A stretch of 64,000 nt of DNA, taken from positions 310,001 to 374,000 of the forward strand of contig NZ_JASAOF010000003.1 of NCBI RefSeq assembly GCF_029952525.1, in the 5' to 3' direction. Source of the DNA: Saccharopolyspora ipomoeae (GTDB lineage Bacteria; Actinomycetota; Actinomycetes; Mycobacteriales; Pseudonocardiaceae). Within the stretch, counting starts at the first letter, position 1; each line of letters starts with the position of its first letter. This document shows positions 27,073 through 36,176 of this stretch, one piece after another. Made by a program: the position numbers and the translations under genes. Under the pieces are notes generated by a model. That model saw only the letters and a list, made by a program, of their open reading frames with translations. It was not told where the DNA came from and did not search any database.

Positions 27073-27717
27073 GTGACTACGCAGCTCTCCCCCACGGAAC
27101 GCTCCACCGTCCGCCGCGGCGCCCACCGGGCCAGCACCGACCGCGCCGACCTGCACGCCACCCTCGACGCCGGGCTGATCTGCCACCTGGCGATGGTCGT
27201 CGACGGTTCCCCGCGCGTGCTGCCCACCGGCTACGGGCGCCACGACGACACCCTCTACCTGCACGGATCGAGCGGGGCCCGCAGCCTGCGGGAGGCCGAT
27301 GAGGTGTGCGCGTCGGTGACCGTCGTGGACGGCGTCGTGTACTCGCGGGCGATGATGCACCACTCGATGAACTACCGGTCGGCGGTGATCCACGGCCGCG
27401 CCCGGCGCGTCACCGACCCCGGCGAGCGCTGGGAGGCGCTGCGGGTGATCACCGAGCACCTCGCCCCCGGTTCCTGGGACCACGCGCGGCAGCCGAACAA
27501 GAAGGAGCTCGCCGCCACCGCCGTGATCGCCCTCGACCTCGGCGAGTCCTCGGTGAAGATCCGCGCCGGAGGCCCCGGCGACGACGCCGAGGACGTCGAG
27601 GCGAACGCGGCGTGGGCCGGGGTCCTGCCGCTGCACCGGACCTGGGGCGAGCCGGTGCCTGCGGCCGACCTCGTCACCGACCTGCCCGTCCCCGAGCACG
27701 TGCTGCGCCGGAGCTGA
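27073..27717 (+). CDS. FMN split-barrel protein of the pyridoxamine-phosphate-oxidase type
   Basis: The 214-residue protein belongs to the PNPOx-like flavin-reductase family that carries a split beta-barrel. FMN-contact segments are ICHLAMVVDGSPRVLPTGYG and DTLYLHGSSGAR. A C-terminal NKKEL / LDLGESSVKIR region follows. It is not the canonical PdxH. Being divergent from a MocR regulator, it may act on a B6 vitamer or detoxify an electrophile. GTG at 27073 is the start. Its TGA abuts the convergent cysteine dioxygenase stop with no gap. Confidence 0.82.
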   Translation: MTTQLSPTERSTVRRGAHRASTDRADLHATLDAGLICHLAMVVDGSPRVLPTGYGRHDDTLYLHGSSGARSLREADEVCASVTVVDGVVYSRAMMHHSMNYRSAVIHGRARRVTDPGERWEALRVITEHLAPGSWDHARQPNKKELAATAVIALDLGESSVKIRAGGPGDDAEDVEANAAWAGVLPLHRTWGEPVPAADLVTDLPVPEHVLRRS

Positions 27718-28155
27718 TCAGCCCCGGATCGTGCGGTTGGCGCGCTGCGGCCGGTAGACGTGGATCGTCACCGCCGGATCGACGCCGAGGTTGCTGACCT
27801 GGTGGGCGTAGTGCGGGCCGAACACCCGCGACTGGCCCGCGCTCAGCGAGTGCAGCACCTCCGCGTCTCCGGCGCGGGCGACCCGCTCGGTCAGAACCCC
27901 TTGCACGACGGTGAAAGCACCGGTGGCGCCGCCGTGATCGTGCAGATCGGTGCGCTGGCCGGGCAGCCAGCTCAGCAGCCACGCCTCGTAGGCGTCGGTG
28001 CGGGCGAGCAGCCCGGCCCAGCGCTCATCGGCGTCGTAGCGCAGCAGGTGCGCCCAGGACGCGCGGTCGGCGGCGAACTCTCGGGCGATGCGGGCCGGGT
28101 GCGCGATGGTCAGGTCGGCAGGCGCGGCCACGGTGTTGGGCGGAACGGCGAACAC
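27718..28155 (-). CDS. Cysteine dioxygenase type I
   Basis: The 145-residue cupin oxidises L-cysteine to cysteine sulfinate using Fe(II) and O2. The iron ligands fit H72 and H74 (TDLHDHGGATGAF) and H118 (GPHYAHQVSN). It is shorter than mammalian enzymes, as usual in actinobacteria. The GTG at 28155 has GAAGGAC about 8 bp upstream; a longer frame to 28221 has no ribosome site. An upstream leader peptide ending in three cysteine codons (28244-28330) predicts control by cysteinyl-tRNA supply. The substrate thiol could also be a related compound such as 3-mercaptopropionate. Confidence 0.87.
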   Translation of the reverse strand: MFAVPPNTVAAPADLTIAHPARIAREFAADRASWAHLLRYDADERWAGLLARTDAYEAWLLSWLPGQRTDLHDHGGATGAFTVVQGVLTERVARAGDAEVLHSLSAGQSRVFGPHYAHQVSNLGVDPAVTIHVYRPQRANRTIRG

Positions 28156-28243
28156 GGTTGTGGTCCTTCGGAGATCGTGAACGAACCCCGGGGCGCAGGC
28201 GCGCGAGGACGCCGCGATCAACCCGGGAACTGGATGAGATCGA

Positions 28244-28330
28244 TCAACACGAAGAACACGAACACAGCGCGCTGGCGACGCGGTGCAGGTCGATGTGACC
28301 CCGTCGGCCGGTGATTGCGCGCTTCAACAC
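28244..28330 (-). CDS. Cysteine-codon leader peptide (28 aa) before cysteine dioxygenase
   Basis: A 28-codon frame starts at GTG 28330 and ends with HIDLHRVASALCSCSSC and TGA, so three of its last six codons are Cys (TGT). It agrees with the short leader peptides seen before sulfur-metabolism genes in Streptomyces and mycobacteria, which share an RRHxDLxRV...LC pattern. It ends 88 bp before the dioxygenase start. Translation slowed at the Cys codons would change folding of the following RNA. No ribosome site precedes it; a promoter-like pair ending 7 bp upstream suggests leaderless translation. Confidence 0.8.
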   Translation of the reverse strand: MLKRAITGRRGHIDLHRVASALCSCSSC

Positions 28331-28337
28331 GCCCAGC

Positions 28338-28366
28338 ACTCAACCAGTCCCCCACCCTGCCGTCAA
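28338..28366 (-). promoter_or_regulatory. Promoter of the Cys-leader / cysteine dioxygenase transcript
   Basis: On the minus strand TTGACG (28361-28366) and TTGAGT (28338-28343) are separated by 17 bp. The predicted start of transcription is at or next to the leader GTG at 28330. Confidence 0.55.
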
Positions 28367-28422
28367 CCAACTCCCCACCGCACCCCCACACCCAGCGACC
28401 CACTTCACACCCGACGGAGTGA

Positions 28423-28532
28423 GGGTGACCCGATTACGGCGGTTTCCGGGCCCCGATTACGGCGGTAATCCGTCCACAACCCGGATTACCGCCGTATTCG
28501 GTTGACGGATTACCGCCGTAATCGGGTCACCC
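28423..28532. repeat. Nested palindrome of CGATTACGGCGGTAATC units
   Basis: A perfect 21-bp inverted repeat (28423-28443 with 28512-28532) encloses a second one built from the same unit (28454-28471 with 28483-28500). Four copies of the GATTACGGCGGT unit therefore lie in 110 bp. The structure sits just past the stop of the PLP enzyme gene and may end its transcript. Confidence 0.85.
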
Positions 28533-28560
28533 CGAGCCGGAGGCGAGGGGACGGGTGGAG

Positions 28561-29667
28561 TCAGGAGAGGGCTTGGAGGACGTCTTGGACGAGGTCTTGG
28601 GGGTCTTCGCAGCCCGCTGAGAAGCGGAGGAAGCCCTCGGGGACCTGGTCGCCCCACTGGGCTCGGCGGTCCGCTGTGGAGTGGAGGCCGCCGAAGCTGG
28701 TGGCCGCGACGACGAGGCGGGACTTGGCGATGAACGCCTGCACCGCCTCGGCGTCGGCGAGTTCGAAGCGGAAGACGCCGCCGAATCGCCGCATCTGCTT
28801 GCTCGCCAGCTCGTGCGCCGGGTCCTGGGACCAGCCCGGCCAGCGCAGACCGCTCACCGCCGGGTGTCCCGAGAGGGCCTCGACCAGGGCGGCGGCGTTC
28901 TCGGCCTGCCGGGAGAGGCGCAGGTCGAGGGTGCCCATGCTGCGGTGCGCCAGCCACGTCTCGAACGGGCCCGGGATCGCGCCGGACAGCGACCGGGCGC
29001 GCACCAGCCGGTCGGCGAGCTCGTCGTCGCGGACCGAGACGTGCCCCAGCAGGATGTCGCTGTGCCCCGCCAGCGCCTTGGTGTCGCTGGCGATCACGAT
29101 GTCCGCGCCCAGCTCCAGCGGGCGCTGCCCCAGCGGCGTCGCCGTGGTGTTGTCGACCGCCAGCAGCGCGCCCGCGGCGTGGGCGCGCTCGGCGAGCTCG
29201 GCGATGTCGCAGACGTCGCCGCCCGGGTTGGACGGGGTTTCCAGCAGCACCAGCCGGGCGCCGTCGAAGACGTCGTCGGTCCACGGCCCCGGCGTGGGGA
29301 TCTCGCGCACGTCCAGGTCCAGCTCGCCCATCTCGTCGGCGACGAACTGGCGGGACGCGTAGTAGCCGTCCGAGGGCAGGACCAGCTTGTCGCCGGTGCG
29401 CAGCACCGAGCGCAGCAGCGTGCTGATCGCCGCCATGCCCGAGGGCAGCAGCACGCAGCGCCCGCCGTCGAGCTCGCCGATCGCCGACTCCAGCGCTCGC
29501 CAGGTGGGGTTGCCCGCGCGGCCGTAGAAGTCACCGCTCGGTCCGGACTCGCCCAGGTGGTACGGCGCGGCGAACACCGGCCCCGGCAGCAGCGGAGTTC
29601 CCGCCTCGGGCTCCGGGTGCCCGCCGTGCACGACGCGCGTCCCGTCGCCGAAATCCCCAAGATTCAC
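28561..29667 (-). CDS. Cys/Met-metabolism PLP enzyme (cystathionine gamma-lyase-like)
   Basis: The 368-residue protein is a fold-type I PLP enzyme of the trans-sulfuration family. Signatures are FYGRAGNPTWRALE, the aromatic stacking segment PSDGYYASRQF, LLAVDNTTATPLGQRPLE and the PLP lysine in ASDTKALAGHSD. It probably cleaves cystathionine or a related thioether, releasing cysteine. It lies next to cysteine dioxygenase, so cysteine production and breakdown are neighbours, though on separate transcripts. GTG at 29667 is preferred over GTG at 29676, because GGGAG is 8 bp before the former and touches the latter. Substrate could also be O-acetylhomoserine or methionine. Confidence 0.83.
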   Translation of the reverse strand: MNLGDFGDGTRVVHGGHPEPEAGTPLLPGPVFAAPYHLGESGPSGDFYGRAGNPTWRALESAIGELDGGRCVLLPSGMAAISTLLRSVLRTGDKLVLPSDGYYASRQFVADEMGELDLDVREIPTPGPWTDDVFDGARLVLLETPSNPGGDVCDIAELAERAHAAGALLAVDNTTATPLGQRPLELGADIVIASDTKALAGHSDILLGHVSVRDDELADRLVRARSLSGAIPGPFETWLAHRSMGTLDLRLSRQAENAAALVEALSGHPAVSGLRWPGWSQDPAHELASKQMRRFGGVFRFELADAEAVQAFIAKSRLVVAATSFGGLHSTADRRAQWGDQVPEGFLRFSAGCEDPQDLVQDVLQALS

Positions 29668-29713
29668 TGTGGTCACTCCCGCACTCGCGATCGACGCGAG
29701 CGCGGCGACCGGA

Positions 29714-30721
29714 TCATTCGGCCTTGCGCTCGCGTCCCAGCAGCTCCGCCGTGGCCGGGCCCGGCTCCAGCCCCTCGTGGCACACCCGGTGCACCACGTC
29801 GGTGATGGGCATCTCCACGCCGTGCCGGTCGGCCAGCTGGCGGATCGAGGAGCAGGATTTCACGCCCTCCGACACCTGGCCGTGGGCGGCCTCCTGCGCT
29901 TGGGCCAGCGTCTCTCCCCTGCCCAGCCGTTCGCCGAAGGTCCGGTTGCGGGACAGCGGCGACGAGCACGTCGCCACCAGGTCGCCCAGACCGGCCAGGC
30001 CGGCGAAGGTCATCGGGTCGGCGCCCAGCGCCACCCCGAGCCGCGTCGTCTCGGCCAGCCCCCGGGTGATCAGCGACGACATCGTGTTGTGCCCGAACCC
30101 GAGCCCCGCCGCGATGCCGCAGGCCAGGGCGATGACGTTCTTGCAGGCGCCCGAGATCTCGATGCCGACCATGTCGGTGTTGGTGTAGGGCCGGAAGTAC
30201 GGCGTGAAGCAGGCCTTCTGCAGCGCCACCGCCCGCTCCTCGTCCGGGCAGGCCACGACCGTCGCGGTCGGCTGACCGGCGGCGATCTCCTTGGCCAGGT
30301 TCGGCCCGGACACCACGGCGACCTGCTGCATCGGCACGTCGGCGACCTCGCCGACGACCTGGCTCATCCGCTTGAGCGTGCTCAGTTCCACGCCCTTGGC
30401 CAGGCTCACCAGCGTCGCCTCCGCCGGCAGCAGCGGCTGCCAGCCCGCGAGGTTCTCGCGCAGCGTCTGGCTCGGCACCGCCAGCACCACGAACTCCGCG
30501 GCGTGCACGGCCTCCGCCGCGTCGTCGGTGGCGCGCAGCCGCTCCGGCAGCTCGATGCCCGGCAGGTAGGAACCGTTGCGCCGGGTCTCGTTGATCTCCT
30601 GCGCCACCTGCGGGCGCCGGGCCCACAGCGCGACGTCGTTGCCCGCGTCGGCCAGCACCTTCGCGAACGTCGTCCCCCAGGATCCGGCGCCCAGCACCGC
30701 GATCCGCTCAGGCTGCGCCAT
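29714..30721 (-). CDS. gpsA: Glycerol-3-phosphate dehydrogenase [NAD(P)+]
   Basis: The 335-residue enzyme reduces dihydroxyacetone phosphate to sn-glycerol-3-phosphate for phospholipids. The N-terminal Rossmann motif is [35 protein letters not shown] carries the substrate contacts, and the catalytic lysine is in [20 protein letters not shown]. Its start overlaps the end of the acyltransferase gene by 14 bp, so the pair is an operon whose products act in sequence (G3P supply, then acylation). It corresponds to Rv2982c. Confidence 0.96.
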   Translation of the reverse strand: MAQPERIAVLGAGSWGTTFAKVLADAGNDVALWARRPQVAQEINETRRNGSYLPGIELPERLRATDDAAEAVHAAEFVVLAVPSQTLRENLAGWQPLLPAEATLVSLAKGVELSTLKRMSQVVGEVADVPMQQVAVVSGPNLAKEIAAGQPTATVVACPDEERAVALQKACFTPYFRPYTNTDMVGIEISGACKNVIALACGIAAGLGFGHNTMSSLITRGLAETTRLGVALGADPMTFAGLAGLGDLVATCSSPLSRNRTFGERLGRGETLAQAQEAAHGQVSEGVKSCSSIRQLADRHGVEMPITDVVHRVCHEGLEPGPATAELLGRERKAE

Positions 30722-31493
30722 CGGTTCCCTTCTTCTTCTTGCGGGCGGGGGCGTAGAACTCGGTGGGCGGCTGCTCCTCGCGGATCTCGCCGAGCAGGTC
30801 GCGGACCCGGCTCATCACGAGGTTCGTGACCTCGCGGATCGTCTCCACGTCCGGGTCGCCGCCGCGGTAGGCCGACAGGTCCAGCGGTTCGCCGAAGACG
30901 TAGTTCACCGTCTTGCGCGGGAAGGGCCGGAACTTCTTGTTGTAGTGGTCGTAGAGCTCGCGGGTGCCGTAGCGGGCGGCCGGGATCACCGGGATGTCGT
31001 TGGCCAGCGCCAACCGGGCCACTCCGACCTTCGGCGTCATCGGCCAGCCGTCGGGGTCCTTGGTGATGGTGCCGTCCGGGTAGATCACCAGGACCTTGCC
31101 GTTCTCCAGCCCCGCGTGCGCGTCGCGCAGGCTCTTCTGCGCGTCCGCGGTGCCCCGGTAGACCGGGATCTGCTCGACGCCGACCAGCACGTTCTTGAGC
31201 ACCGGCACGTTCCACAGGCTGTTCTTGGCCATGAACCGCGGCACCCGGGCCGCGCGGTGCACGGTGACCGCGTCGAAGATCGGGTCGAGGTGGGAGACGT
31301 GGTTGAGCACGATCAGCGCGCCGCCCTCGGCCGGGATGTGGTGCACCCCGCGCACCCGGACGCGCGCCAGCAGGCAGGTCAGCGGGTAGAACACCCAGCG
31401 GGCCAGGCCCAGCCAGAAGATGCCCATCCCGTGTGCCTTCTCGCTGGTCGTCCTCCGCCGGCGTCGGAGGTTCCTCGGTTCCACCACGGCCAT
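30708..31493 (-). CDS. 1-acyl-sn-glycerol-3-phosphate acyltransferase (PlsC-like)
   Basis: The 261-residue protein has the HX4D catalytic motif [11 protein letters not shown], motif II near [13 protein letters not shown], motif [14 protein letters not shown] (usually EGTR; here DGT) and a proline motif [14 protein letters not shown] hydrophobic N-terminal segment (about 23-42) anchors it to the membrane. The C-terminus ends in a lysine-rich tail ([13 protein letters not shown]). It likely transfers acyl chains to lysophosphatidate or a related acceptor. It overlaps gpsA by 14 bp, which fits joint work in phospholipid synthesis. The first ATG in frame, 31493, was used. Confidence 0.88.
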   Translation of the reverse strand: MAVVEPRNLRRRRRTTSEKAHGMGIFWLGLARWVFYPLTCLLARVRVRGVHHIPAEGGALIVLNHVSHLDPIFDAVTVHRAARVPRFMAKNSLWNVPVLKNVLVGVEQIPVYRGTADAQKSLRDAHAGLENGKVLVIYPDGTITKDPDGWPMTPKVGVARLALANDIPVIPAARYGTRELYDHYNKKFRPFPRKTVNYVFGEPLDLSAYRGGDPDVETIREVTNLVMSRVRDLLGEIREEQPPTEFYAPARKKKKGTDGAA

Positions 31494-31608
31494 TCCTCCA
31501 AGTCTCGAGCGCCCGTCAAATTACCCGGCACGGGGCACCGGCTCGTCAACCAGGCGGCAGTTGACCGGCCCGCCACCGCATCGGCGGACGTTGACGCAAG
31601 ATGGACCC

Positions 31609-32253
31609 GTGACCGCCGCCGACACGCCCGACAGCACCGGGGTGCACCTGCTCGTCCCGCTCAAGCCCCTGAACCGCGCCAAGTCCCGGCTGCTGGCCGG
31701 GCGCGGACCCGCCGGGCACGCCGAGCTGGTCACCGCGATGGCGTTGGACACCGTCGCCGCCGCCCGCCGCGCCCGCGGGGTCGCCGGGGTCGTGGTGGTC
31801 TCCTCCGATCGCGCGCTGACAGAGTCCTTCACCGCGCTCGGCGTCGAGGTCCTGCCCGACGAACCGGCCGACGGCCTCAACGCCGCGCTGCGCCACGGCG
31901 ACGAGGTGCTGCGCGCTCGCGGCGCGTTCCGCGTCGGCGCGCTGCAGGCCGACCTGCCCGCGCTGCGCTCCGGCGAACTCGGGTGGGCGCTGCGCGCGGC
32001 GGGAACCGATCGCTCGTTCTGCCCCGACCTGCCCGGCGACGGCACGACGCTGCTGCTGGCCGAACCCGGCCTGCCGCTGGACCCGCGCTTCGGCCCCGGC
32101 TCCGCCGAGGCCCACTCCGAGTCGGGCGCGAAAACCCTGCTCGGCCCGTGGGAGTCGCTGCGCCGCGACGTCGACACCGAAGCCGACCTGACCTCGGCGA
32201 AGACCACCGGCCTCGGCCCCCGCACCCGCGCCCGGGTCGCGTCGGCGGAGTGA
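31609..32253 (+). CDS. fbiD: F420 biosynthesis guanylyltransferase
   Basis: The 214-residue protein is of the CofC/FbiD family, which activates phosphoenolpyruvate or 2-phospho-L-lactate with GTP for coenzyme F420. Family motifs are HLLVPLKPLNRAKSRLL, VVVVSSDRALTE, GLNAALRHGDEV and GALQADLPALRSGELGWAL. In mycobacteria the substrate is phosphoenolpyruvate. GTG at 31609 starts VTAADTPDSTGVHLLVPLK. It corresponds to Rv2983 and is divergent from the acyltransferase. Its stop codon overlaps the first of three repeat copies. Confidence 0.92.
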   Translation: MTAADTPDSTGVHLLVPLKPLNRAKSRLLAGRGPAGHAELVTAMALDTVAAARRARGVAGVVVVSSDRALTESFTALGVEVLPDEPADGLNAALRHGDEVLRARGAFRVGALQADLPALRSGELGWALRAAGTDRSFCPDLPGDGTTLLLAEPGLPLDPRFGPGSAEAHSESGAKTLLGPWESLRRDVDTEADLTSAKTTGLGPRTRARVASAE

Positions 32254-32364
32254 GCGAAAGGTTCCCACGCACCGCTCGCGACGGTGGTGACACGAAGGTT
32301 CCCCTCCTCGCGCCGACCGCGTGAAGCGTCCCCTCCGGAGGCCCGGCGTGACAGGAAGGTTCCC
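32250..32364. repeat. Three copies of the GGAAGGTTCCC repeat between fbiD and ppk
   Basis: GTGAGCGAAAGGTTCCC (32250-32266, overlapping the fbiD TGA), GTGACACGAAGGTTCCC (32287-32303) and GTGACAGGAAGGTTCCC (32348-32364) are spaced 37 and 61 bp apart, all in the same direction. A decayed copy starts near 32321. Confidence 0.85.
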
Positions 32365-32462
32365 TCGTGCACGTCACGCACGGTGCGGCTGTGCTCAGAC
32401 GAACATCGCGTGAACGTCCGCGGCGGTCGATCTGAAACGGTTTTTTGAGTGACAATGGGTCG

Positions 32463-34832
32463 GTGAGCACGAACAGCAGCGACCCGTCGCCGAAGCGGCC
32501 CGCCAAGCGCACCTCGTCGTCCAGCGGCAAGGCGTCGTCCAGCGGCAAGGCGTCGTCCAGCGGCAAGGCCTCCACCGGGAAGACGTCCAGCGGGAGGGCC
32601 TCCTCCGCCAGGAGGTCCAACGGCGGGGCGGCCAACGGCAAGGCCGCGAACCGCGCGCCGCGTCCTGCTCGCCGCGCCGCCGGCTCCGACACCGCGCCGC
32701 CTCCGCCGGCCAACGACGGCGCGCGGGTTCCCTCCGCGCCGCCGGCCGTCACCCGGGCGGCGGCGACCACCGACCTGCCGGAGGACCGCTACCTCAACCG
32801 GGAGCTGTCCTGGCTGGACTTCAACGCGCGCGTGCTCGCCTTCGCCGAGGACCGGTCGCAGCCGGTGCTGGAGCGGGCGAAGTTCATGGCGATCTTCGCC
32901 TCCAACCTGGACGAGTTCTACATGGTGCGGGTGGCCGGGCTGAAGCGCCGCGAGGAGACCGGGCTGTCGGTGCGCAGCGCGGACGGGCTCACCCCGCACG
33001 AGCAGCTGGTGCGCATCGCCGCCCGCAACCAGGACCTGATGGAGAAGCTCGGGCGCGTGTTCGTCGACGAGCTGCTGCCGGAGCTCGACGCGAGCGGCAT
33101 CCGCATCCTGGACTGGTCCGAGCTCGACGCCGACGACCAGGTCAAGCTCACCCGCTACTTCGAGGACCACATCTTCCCCGTCCTCACCCCGCTGGCCGTG
33201 GACCCGGCGCACCCGTTCCCCTACATCTCCGGGCTGTCGCTGAACCTCGCGGTGACGGTGACCGATCCGGACGCCGGGCTGCGCCGCTTCGCGCGCGTGA
33301 AGGTCCCCGACAACGTGCCCCGGCTGATCCGGGTGGAGGCCGACCGCGAGAACGAGCTGGCCACCTTCCTGCCGCTGGAAGAGCTCATCGCCGCGCACCT
33401 GGGCAAGCTGTTCCCGGGAATGCGGGTCTCCGAGCACCACATCTTCCGCGTCACCCGAAACGCCGACCTGGAGGTCGAGGAGGACCGCGACGAGGACCTC
33501 CTGCAAGCGATGGAGCGGGAGCTCGCGCGCCGCCGGTTCGGGCCGCCGGTGCGGCTGGAAGTCACCGACACCATGAGCGAGAACATGCTCGAACTCCTGC
33601 TGCGCGAGCTGGAGGTCGACCAGCACGACGTGGTGGAGGTCAAGGGGCTGCTCGACCTGTCCTGCCTGTTCCAGCTCGACAAGCTGCAGCGCCCGGACCT
33701 GAAGAACTCGCCGTTCGTGCCCGCCACGCACCCCGCGTTCGCCGAGGGCCAGACGCCCAAGAGCATCTTCTCCACGCTGCGCGAGGGCGACGTGCTGGTG
33801 CACCACCCCTACGACTCGTTCTCCACCTCGGTGCAGCGCTTCATCGAGCAGGCCGCCGCCGACCCGCACGTGCTGGCCATCAAGCAGACCCTCTACCGCA
33901 CCTCCGGCGACTCGCCGATCGTGAACGCCCTCATCGACGCCGCCGAAGCGGGCAAGCAGGTGGTGGCGCTGGTGGAGCTCAAGGCGCGGTTCGACGAGCA
34001 GGCCAACATCCAGTGGGCGCGCACCCTGGAGCGCGCGGGCGTGCACGTCGTCTACGGCCTGGTCGGCTTGAAGACGCACTGCAAGACCTCGCTCGTGGTG
34101 CGCCAGGAGGGTTCGACGATTCGCCGCTACTGCCACCTGGGCACCGGCAACTACAACCCGAAGACCGCCCGCATCTACGAGGACCTGGGCCTGCTGACGG
34201 CCTCGCCGGAGATCGGCGCCGACCTCACCGACCTGTTCAACGTGCTCACCGGCTACGCCCGGCACGGCGACTACCGGAGGATCCTGGTGTCGCCGCAGGG
34301 CATCCGCACCGGCATCGTCGAGCGCATCGAGGCCGAGATCGAGCGCGCCCGGCAGGGTTTGAGCTGCGGCGTGCGGATGAAGGTGAACTCGCTGGTCGAC
34401 GAGCAGATCATCGACGCCCTCTACCGCGCATCGCAGGCCGGGGTGCCGGTGCAGGTCGTGGTGCGCGGCATCTGCGCGCTCAAGGCCGGTGTCGACGGGC
34501 TCAGCGACAACATCGAGGTCCGGTCCATCCTGGGGCGTTTCCTGGAGCACTCGCGGGTGTTCCACTTCGTCGGCATCGACGAGCACTGGCTGGGCAGCGC
34601 CGACATGATGCACCGCAACCTGGACCGCCGCATCGAGACCCAGGTCCGCGTCACCGACCCGAAGCTGACCGCCCAGATGGACGCGATGATGGACTCCGCG
34701 CTGCACCCCTCGACCCGCTGCTGGGTGCTCAACGCCAAGGGCGACTGGGAAGCCTCCCCGCGCAGCGGCGAACAGGTCCGCGACCACCAGACCGAAATGC
34801 TCTCCGGCCACGGCGCCAAGGTTTCCCAGTGA
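32463..34832 (+). CDS. ppk: Polyphosphate kinase 1
   Basis: The 789-residue enzyme reversibly moves the ATP gamma-phosphate onto polyphosphate. Its core from about residue 105 is canonical: [20 protein letters not shown], catalytic histidine regions [18 protein letters not shown] and [20 protein letters not shown], and [19 protein letters not shown]. The first about 100 residues are low-complexity Ser/Lys/Ala/Arg with three exact SSGKAS repeats encoded by a triplicated 18-bp unit (32517-32570). The start is uncertain: GTG 32463 was taken, with GACAAT 7 bp upstream as a possible -10; TTG 32445 is in frame. It corresponds to Rv2984 and is followed by mutT1. Confidence 0.95.
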   Translation: MSTNSSDPSPKRPAKRTSSSSGKASSSGKASSSGKASTGKTSSGRASSARRSNGGAANGKAANRAPRPARRAAGSDTAPPPPANDGARVPSAPPAVTRAAATTDLPEDRYLNRELSWLDFNARVLAFAEDRSQPVLERAKFMAIFASNLDEFYMVRVAGLKRREETGLSVRSADGLTPHEQLVRIAARNQDLMEKLGRVFVDELLPELDASGIRILDWSELDADDQVKLTRYFEDHIFPVLTPLAVDPAHPFPYISGLSLNLAVTVTDPDAGLRRFARVKVPDNVPRLIRVEADRENELATFLPLEELIAAHLGKLFPGMRVSEHHIFRVTRNADLEVEEDRDEDLLQAMERELARRRFGPPVRLEVTDTMSENMLELLLRELEVDQHDVVEVKGLLDLSCLFQLDKLQRPDLKNSPFVPATHPAFAEGQTPKSIFSTLREGDVLVHHPYDSFSTSVQRFIEQAAADPHVLAIKQTLYRTSGDSPIVNALIDAAEAGKQVVALVELKARFDEQANIQWARTLERAGVHVVYGLVGLKTHCKTSLVVRQEGSTIRRYCHLGTGNYNPKTARIYEDLGLLTASPEIGADLTDLFNVLTGYARHGDYRRILVSPQGIRTGIVERIEAEIERARQGLSCGVRMKVNSLVDEQIIDALYRASQAGVPVQVVVRGICALKAGVDGLSDNIEVRSILGRFLEHSRVFHFVGIDEHWLGSADMMHRNLDRRIETQVRVTDPKLTAQMDAMMDSALHPSTRCWVLNAKGDWEASPRSGEQVRDHQTEMLSGHGAKVSQ
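32517..32570 (+). repeat. Triplicated 18-bp coding repeat in ppk
   Basis: TCGTCCAGCGGCAAGGCG occurs three times head to tail (the last unit differs at one base). It codes for SSSGKA-type repeats in the disordered head of Ppk and is liable to copy-number change. Confidence 0.85.
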
Positions 34833-34923
34833 TGCTCCGCCCAGCGGTGCGGGCAGGAGGACCTGAGCGGCTCCGCGGACTGCCGGCGACAACTCGTTCC
34901 CAGGCTCGTTGAGGAAGTAGATC

Positions 34924-35913
34924 GTGACCGACATCCCGGTGACCGAAGCGGTGCGCGCCGCGGGGGCCGTGCTGTGGCGCCCCGGCCCGCAGGGCCCCGA
35001 GGTGGTGCTGGTGCACCGCCCCCGCTACGACGACTGGTCGCTGCCCAAGGGAAAGCTCGACCCGGGTGAGCTCGCCGCGCACGCCGCCGTGCGCGAGGTC
35101 GCCGAGGAGACGGGGTTTTCGACCGCGCTCACCCGTCCCCTCACGCAGGTGCGCTACACGGCGCCCGCGCGCGGCGGCCGGACCGCGCCGAAGGTCGTGG
35201 ACTACTTCTCCGCGCACCTGCTCGGTGGCGAGTTCACGCCCAATGACGAAGTGGACGAACTCCGCTGGCTACCGTTGAAGGAGGCGCGAGCGGAGTTGAC
35301 CTATCCGCATGATGCGCGAGTGCTCGACGCATTCGCCGAGTCCCGCTCCGAAACGGCGACCGTATTGCTGGTTAGGCACGCAAAAGCGGGCAAACGATCC
35401 GAATGGTCAGGAGATGACGCTCTTCGTCCGCTCAGCGAAGCGGGGCGCCGACAACGGGACGCATTGCATTCCCTGTTGCCGTTGTTCGCGCCTTCCCGCG
35501 TCTATTCCGCGCCTCGCGTGCGCTGCGAACAAACCGTGGCCCCGGTGGCCCGCGACCGCGGAATCGACGTCGTGAGCGAACCGCTGTTCTCCGAAGAGGT
35601 CTATTCCGCCGATCCCGACGCGGGCGTGCGGGCGATGCTGGAGGTGGCCGGCCGCGGCGGCACCAGCGTGGTGTGCAGCCAGGGCGGGGTCATCCCGGAT
35701 CTGGTGACGCGGCTGGCCGATTCAGCGGGTCTGCGCCTGGACGAGGTCGCTGCGCGCAAGGGCAGCGTGTGGACCCTCTCGTTCCGGCCCGGCGAAGTGG
35801 GGCCCGGCGAAGTGGAGAACGGTGAACTGGGGAACGGCGCGATCTCGGGGAACGGTCAGGCACCGAACCTGAGCCTGGCGGCGGCCGATTACCTTCCGGA
35901 TCCGCAGGCATGA
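34924..35913 (+). CDS. mutT1: Two-domain Nudix hydrolase / histidine phosphatase (MutT1-like)
   Basis: The 329-residue protein has an N-terminal Nudix domain (box GKLDPGELAAHAAVREVAEE, ending ETGF, about 40-62) and a C-terminal histidine-phosphatase domain with LLVRHAKAGKRSEW. Mycobacterial MutT1 (Rv2985) has this same layout and hydrolyses 8-oxo-GTP/8-oxo-dGTP and diadenosine polyphosphates. The stretch 35290-35590 is visibly less GC-rich than the rest. The C-terminus has a degenerate GEV/GEL repeat (PGEVGPGEVENGELGNG). It lies 91 bp after ppk on the same strand. GTG at 34924 is the start. Confidence 0.92.
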   Translation: MTDIPVTEAVRAAGAVLWRPGPQGPEVVLVHRPRYDDWSLPKGKLDPGELAAHAAVREVAEETGFSTALTRPLTQVRYTAPARGGRTAPKVVDYFSAHLLGGEFTPNDEVDELRWLPLKEARAELTYPHDARVLDAFAESRSETATVLLVRHAKAGKRSEWSGDDALRPLSEAGRRQRDALHSLLPLFAPSRVYSAPRVRCEQTVAPVARDRGIDVVSEPLFSEEVYSADPDAGVRAMLEVAGRGGTSVVCSQGGVIPDLVTRLADSAGLRLDEVAARKGSVWTLSFRPGEVGPGEVENGELGNGAISGNGQAPNLSLAAADYLPDPQA

Positions 35914-36176
35914 CCGTGAAGAACCCCTGACGGGCGCTGATCGCGCCGCTGCGCAGCGCTGCGGTCGCGTCCGCCGCAGGGGTCCGGCAACGCCGTTTCC
36001 GGCGCTCTGCGCGCTTCTCAGCGCGTCAACTCGGAACGGGATGCGACCCCCGCCGCCCGCGGTGCGGCGGGTTCTCGCGCGTCCCGAGCGCTGTGAGCGG
36101 GCGGCTGCACGCCCCGAAAGACGGGGCTATGCGGCCGCCCGCCCGGTCCACCTGAGCTCGCAAGCGAGGCGAGCGG
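35914..36176. other. Intergenic region between mutT1 and hupB
   Basis: No gene is supported in these 263 bp. The sequence is built of overlapping GC-rich inverted segments, the clearest at 36097-36142 (arms GCGGGCGGC and GCCGCCCGC with an inner GCCCCG...CGGGGC stem), a likely hupB terminator. Confidence 0.6.
36097..36142 (-). terminator. Probable hupB terminator
   Basis: Outer 9-bp arms GCGGGCGGC/GCCGCCCGC and an inner stem GCCCCG/CGGGGC around GAAAGA form an extended hairpin 35 bp beyond the hupB stop. Confidence 0.65.

Noticed and set aside
27013..27699. N-terminal extension of the MocR regulator
   Set aside because: The frame is open by base bias and lies antisense to the FMN-barrel gene. 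The GntR domain starts soon after the ATG at 27012.
28423..28532. CRISPR array or transposon end
   Set aside because: Units are inverted relative to each other, not direct repeats, and no transposase or target duplication is present.
31521..34934. Long minus-strand open frame opposite ppk and fbiD
   Set aside because: Antisense shadow of ppk and fbiD; low-complexity product.
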